From NCBI RefSeq assembly GCF_028389875.1, contig NC_084668.1, positions 29,866,993-29,930,992 on the forward strand: DNA of 64,000 bases, in the 5' to 3' direction. The DNA comes from Rhea pennata (lineage: Eukaryota > Chordata > Aves > Rheiformes > Rheidae). The first letter of the stretch is position 1. Each line of letters opens with the position of its first letter. A program made the position numbers and the translations under genes. The notes beneath the pieces were generated by a model, which was not told where the DNA came from, made no database searches, and saw only the letters and a program-made list of their open reading frames with translations. Shown here piece by piece: positions 62,180 to 64,000 of the stretch.

Positions 62180-62460
62180 TTGCTGGCGCTGCCAGTAACA
62201 GCGGAAGGCGAAAGCCCTGCTCCTCCGCGCCGGCGGGGCCTCAGCCCCCGGGGCCGAGCGCTGCGTGCGCCTCCGAGCCGGAGCCGGAGCCGGGCCACTC
62301 TCTCCCGGGCCCGCTGCCGCTCCGCGGCTGCCGGTGGGAGCCGCGGCGCGAGCCCGGGGGCTTCCCCCGCTGCCGGCCTGGAGCCAGCGTCTGACATCCC
62401 GTGAAGCACGTGGCCGATTAAAGGGTGGCAGCTGCGGCCGTGTAGGTCTTGCTTGCCCAG
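62180..62460. promoter_or_regulatory. CpG-rich patch, possible alternative promoter
   Basis: About 250 bp with many CpGs and GC boxes (for example GCCCCCGGGGCC) inside AT-rich DNA, 14 kb beyond the 47.5 kb island. Overlapping frames on both strands (62102-62404 plus, 61972-62529 minus) are Arg/Pro/Ala-rich products of GC content. It is likely a promoter or enhancer island for the same downstream unit or a non-coding RNA. Direction is not determinable. Confidence 0.45.
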
Positions 62461-64000
62461 CAGCAGAACCAGACGCCTGCAGTCCTTCTGCGTTAAACTG
62501 TCTTCCGCATTTCCAGCAGTAGAGTTCACCTGAAGAGCCTTTCTAATAGGGAGAAGCTACCGTTCAGGGTTATCAAATGCCATTTTCCTATAAGTTTTTC
62601 ACAGTGGGAAAGACTATGGGGCCCTGGGTTATGTTTTTTTTCTTTTTAATCTTTTATAAAGATGATGTTCTATAGGAAGTTGCATATGCAAATTTCCTCA
62701 TATTCAGAATTTTTTATTGACTTCCTGAGAAAACCAGATCTTTTTGCCTCATTCTGCAGAGAAAATTGCTGCTCTTAAGAATTCATTGCTGACTTAATGA
62801 TACTGAGTGAATTTTATGTAGTTTCATCATCTTGCTGAAATTTTTTTCTAGTATTTTGTCTTAGAGTATCTAGAATATCTATCTTTAATTTCCTTAACTG
62901 CTGACACAGTTGTCTAAATTTATCTTTTTGGGGGGCATTTGGGGAAAAAGTGTTTAAGGGTGTCAGTAAAGTGTCTTTAAAGGAGCTCTATGAGTTCCTC
63001 TGAGATGCCTCAGATGCATGTTTTATTTTATCTTATGTTGTAGGTGTGTAGTAAATCACTGAGTTATTGAAATGCTCTGTATGCTTTGTTTCATTTCTCA
63101 AACAAAATAGCAACTGTGTTATCCTTTAGATATACCCCTCTCTTCTTTAAGATCAGTTTGGGCTTCGAGGCTACACTCTGACTCAAGGCTACGTGGGGAC
63201 TCTGTGTGTCTAACAGTGTGTGTGCTGTGAAGCTCTTAGACACCAAGAGCAAGAGCTCAAGGTATAACTGGAAACTATTAAAAAAATATATGTAGGTATG
63301 TGCACCTCATTCTGGAGATGTGGAATTTGTTGTGTTAGTATATATACAAATGCAATTTTGTGTATGAGCCCTATAGATGTAGAGTTTGATTATTTCAAAT
63401 AGTGCTGCCATCACCTGCATTGTGGGTGCCCTCTTCTCCTTTGTAACTGAAGAACCAAAGGTAAGTAGCTTCAACCACATCTTCCCTTCTTATGACCCAT
63501 TTCTGCAGTAGTTCATGCTATCCCATGGAAAGAACATGGTGAGGTGCCTTTCCTTCGGGACTGATGATCTCCTTAACGGTCCTGTGCTTGTCATCATCAG
63601 CTGGCGTTGAATTCCTTTATAACGCTGCTGTTACCTTTTTTGGCCTTGTACCCTGGAACATCCAAAGGAAACGGTCTCTAAACTGCTAGCTTGTCATCTT
63701 CATTCAGCCTTTGGGATTTGAGGGTTTTTCTTCTGATAGGTGTATGTATGGAACAGGTTCATGAGTAGAAATGTGCTGTTTACATCCTGTCCGAAGCACA
63801 GCAGTGTTTCTTCAATGGCTTGCTTTGGCCTGTTCCCATAGGCTGCCCACTGGGAAGCAACCATACATCAGAAGCGAGGAATTTGTAAGAAACTCCACAT
63901 GTCCATCATGTCATTGGATCTGCACCAGGAAACCCTCTAATGACTACTGAGTATTTTAAATTAAAATAGCATTTTATATAGTTATTGCTTCAGTTGAAGA
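62461..64000. other. Non-coding DNA to the right edge
   Basis: No gene recognised. A segment at 63120-63930 is less AT-rich than the surroundings and includes GAAGAACCAAAGGTAAGTAG (63449-63468), which is both a perfect donor-like site and weakly similar to the ends of DIRS-type elements. Neither reading can be decided here. Confidence 0.6.

Noticed and set aside
61972..62529. 185-codon minus-strand frame across the 62 kb CpG patch
   Set aside because: Same GC artefact; no recognisable protein.
46941..64000. Myostatin (MSTN) or smAKAP coding sequence expected downstream by synteny
   Set aside because: Looked for the short smAKAP protein and the myostatin TGF-beta domain in the listed frames; neither is present. 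They must lie beyond the right edge.
1..64000. CRISPR arrays, operons, tRNA or rRNA genes
   Set aside because: No regularly spaced repeats, cloverleaf-type sequences or rRNA segments were recognised. The window is a eukaryotic, intron-dominated locus.

Overview
This is a vertebrate nuclear window, almost certainly from a sauropsid and most likely a bird. The signs are a compact 13-exon gene with AT-rich introns, sharp GC-rich CpG islands at promoters, few recent repeats, and only eroded traces of old sauropsid-type transposons. The species cannot be named from the sequence alone.

The one recognisable protein-coding gene is PMS1, a MutL-family mismatch-repair ATPase, on the + strand. It starts in a CpG island at the left edge (1-345, presumed non-coding exon 1). 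Twelve coding exons run from the start codon at 2406 to the stop at 46699. Every coding junction has GT..AG ends and the phases agree across all joins. The result is a 934-residue product, close to the 932 residues of the human protein. It has an N-terminal GHKL ATPase (exons 2-8), a variable linker and HMG box (exons 9-10), and a C-terminal MutL dimerisation region (exons 10-13). An ATTAAA signal at 46914 probably ends the transcript.

The introns make up over 90% of the gene. The most notable content is in intron 11 (34996-44133). It carries an ancient, frameshifted reverse-transcriptase relic with a YLDDW active-site motif on the + strand (about 39.2-39.8 kb). About 1.3 kb downstream is sequence resembling the terminal region of DIRS-type (tyrosine-recombinase) retrotransposons. 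The other introns hold homopolymer tracts, short tandem duplications, hairpins and a small MITE-like inverted-repeat element.

Downstream of PMS1 there is no recognisable coding gene. The region holds a CpG island about 0.6-1.3 kb past the PMS1 poly(A) site (47.5-48.2 kb), a smaller GC-rich patch ending in a strong splice donor (51.5-51.75 kb), and another CpG-rich patch (62.2-62.5 kb). In mammals the next locus on the same strand is C2orf88 (smAKAP), whose long 5' intron region contains MSTN on the other strand. By synteny, the 47.5 kb island is the probable promoter and 5' UTR exon of the C2orf88 orthologue, and 48-64 kb would be its first intron. Neither smAKAP nor myostatin coding sequence is present in the window.
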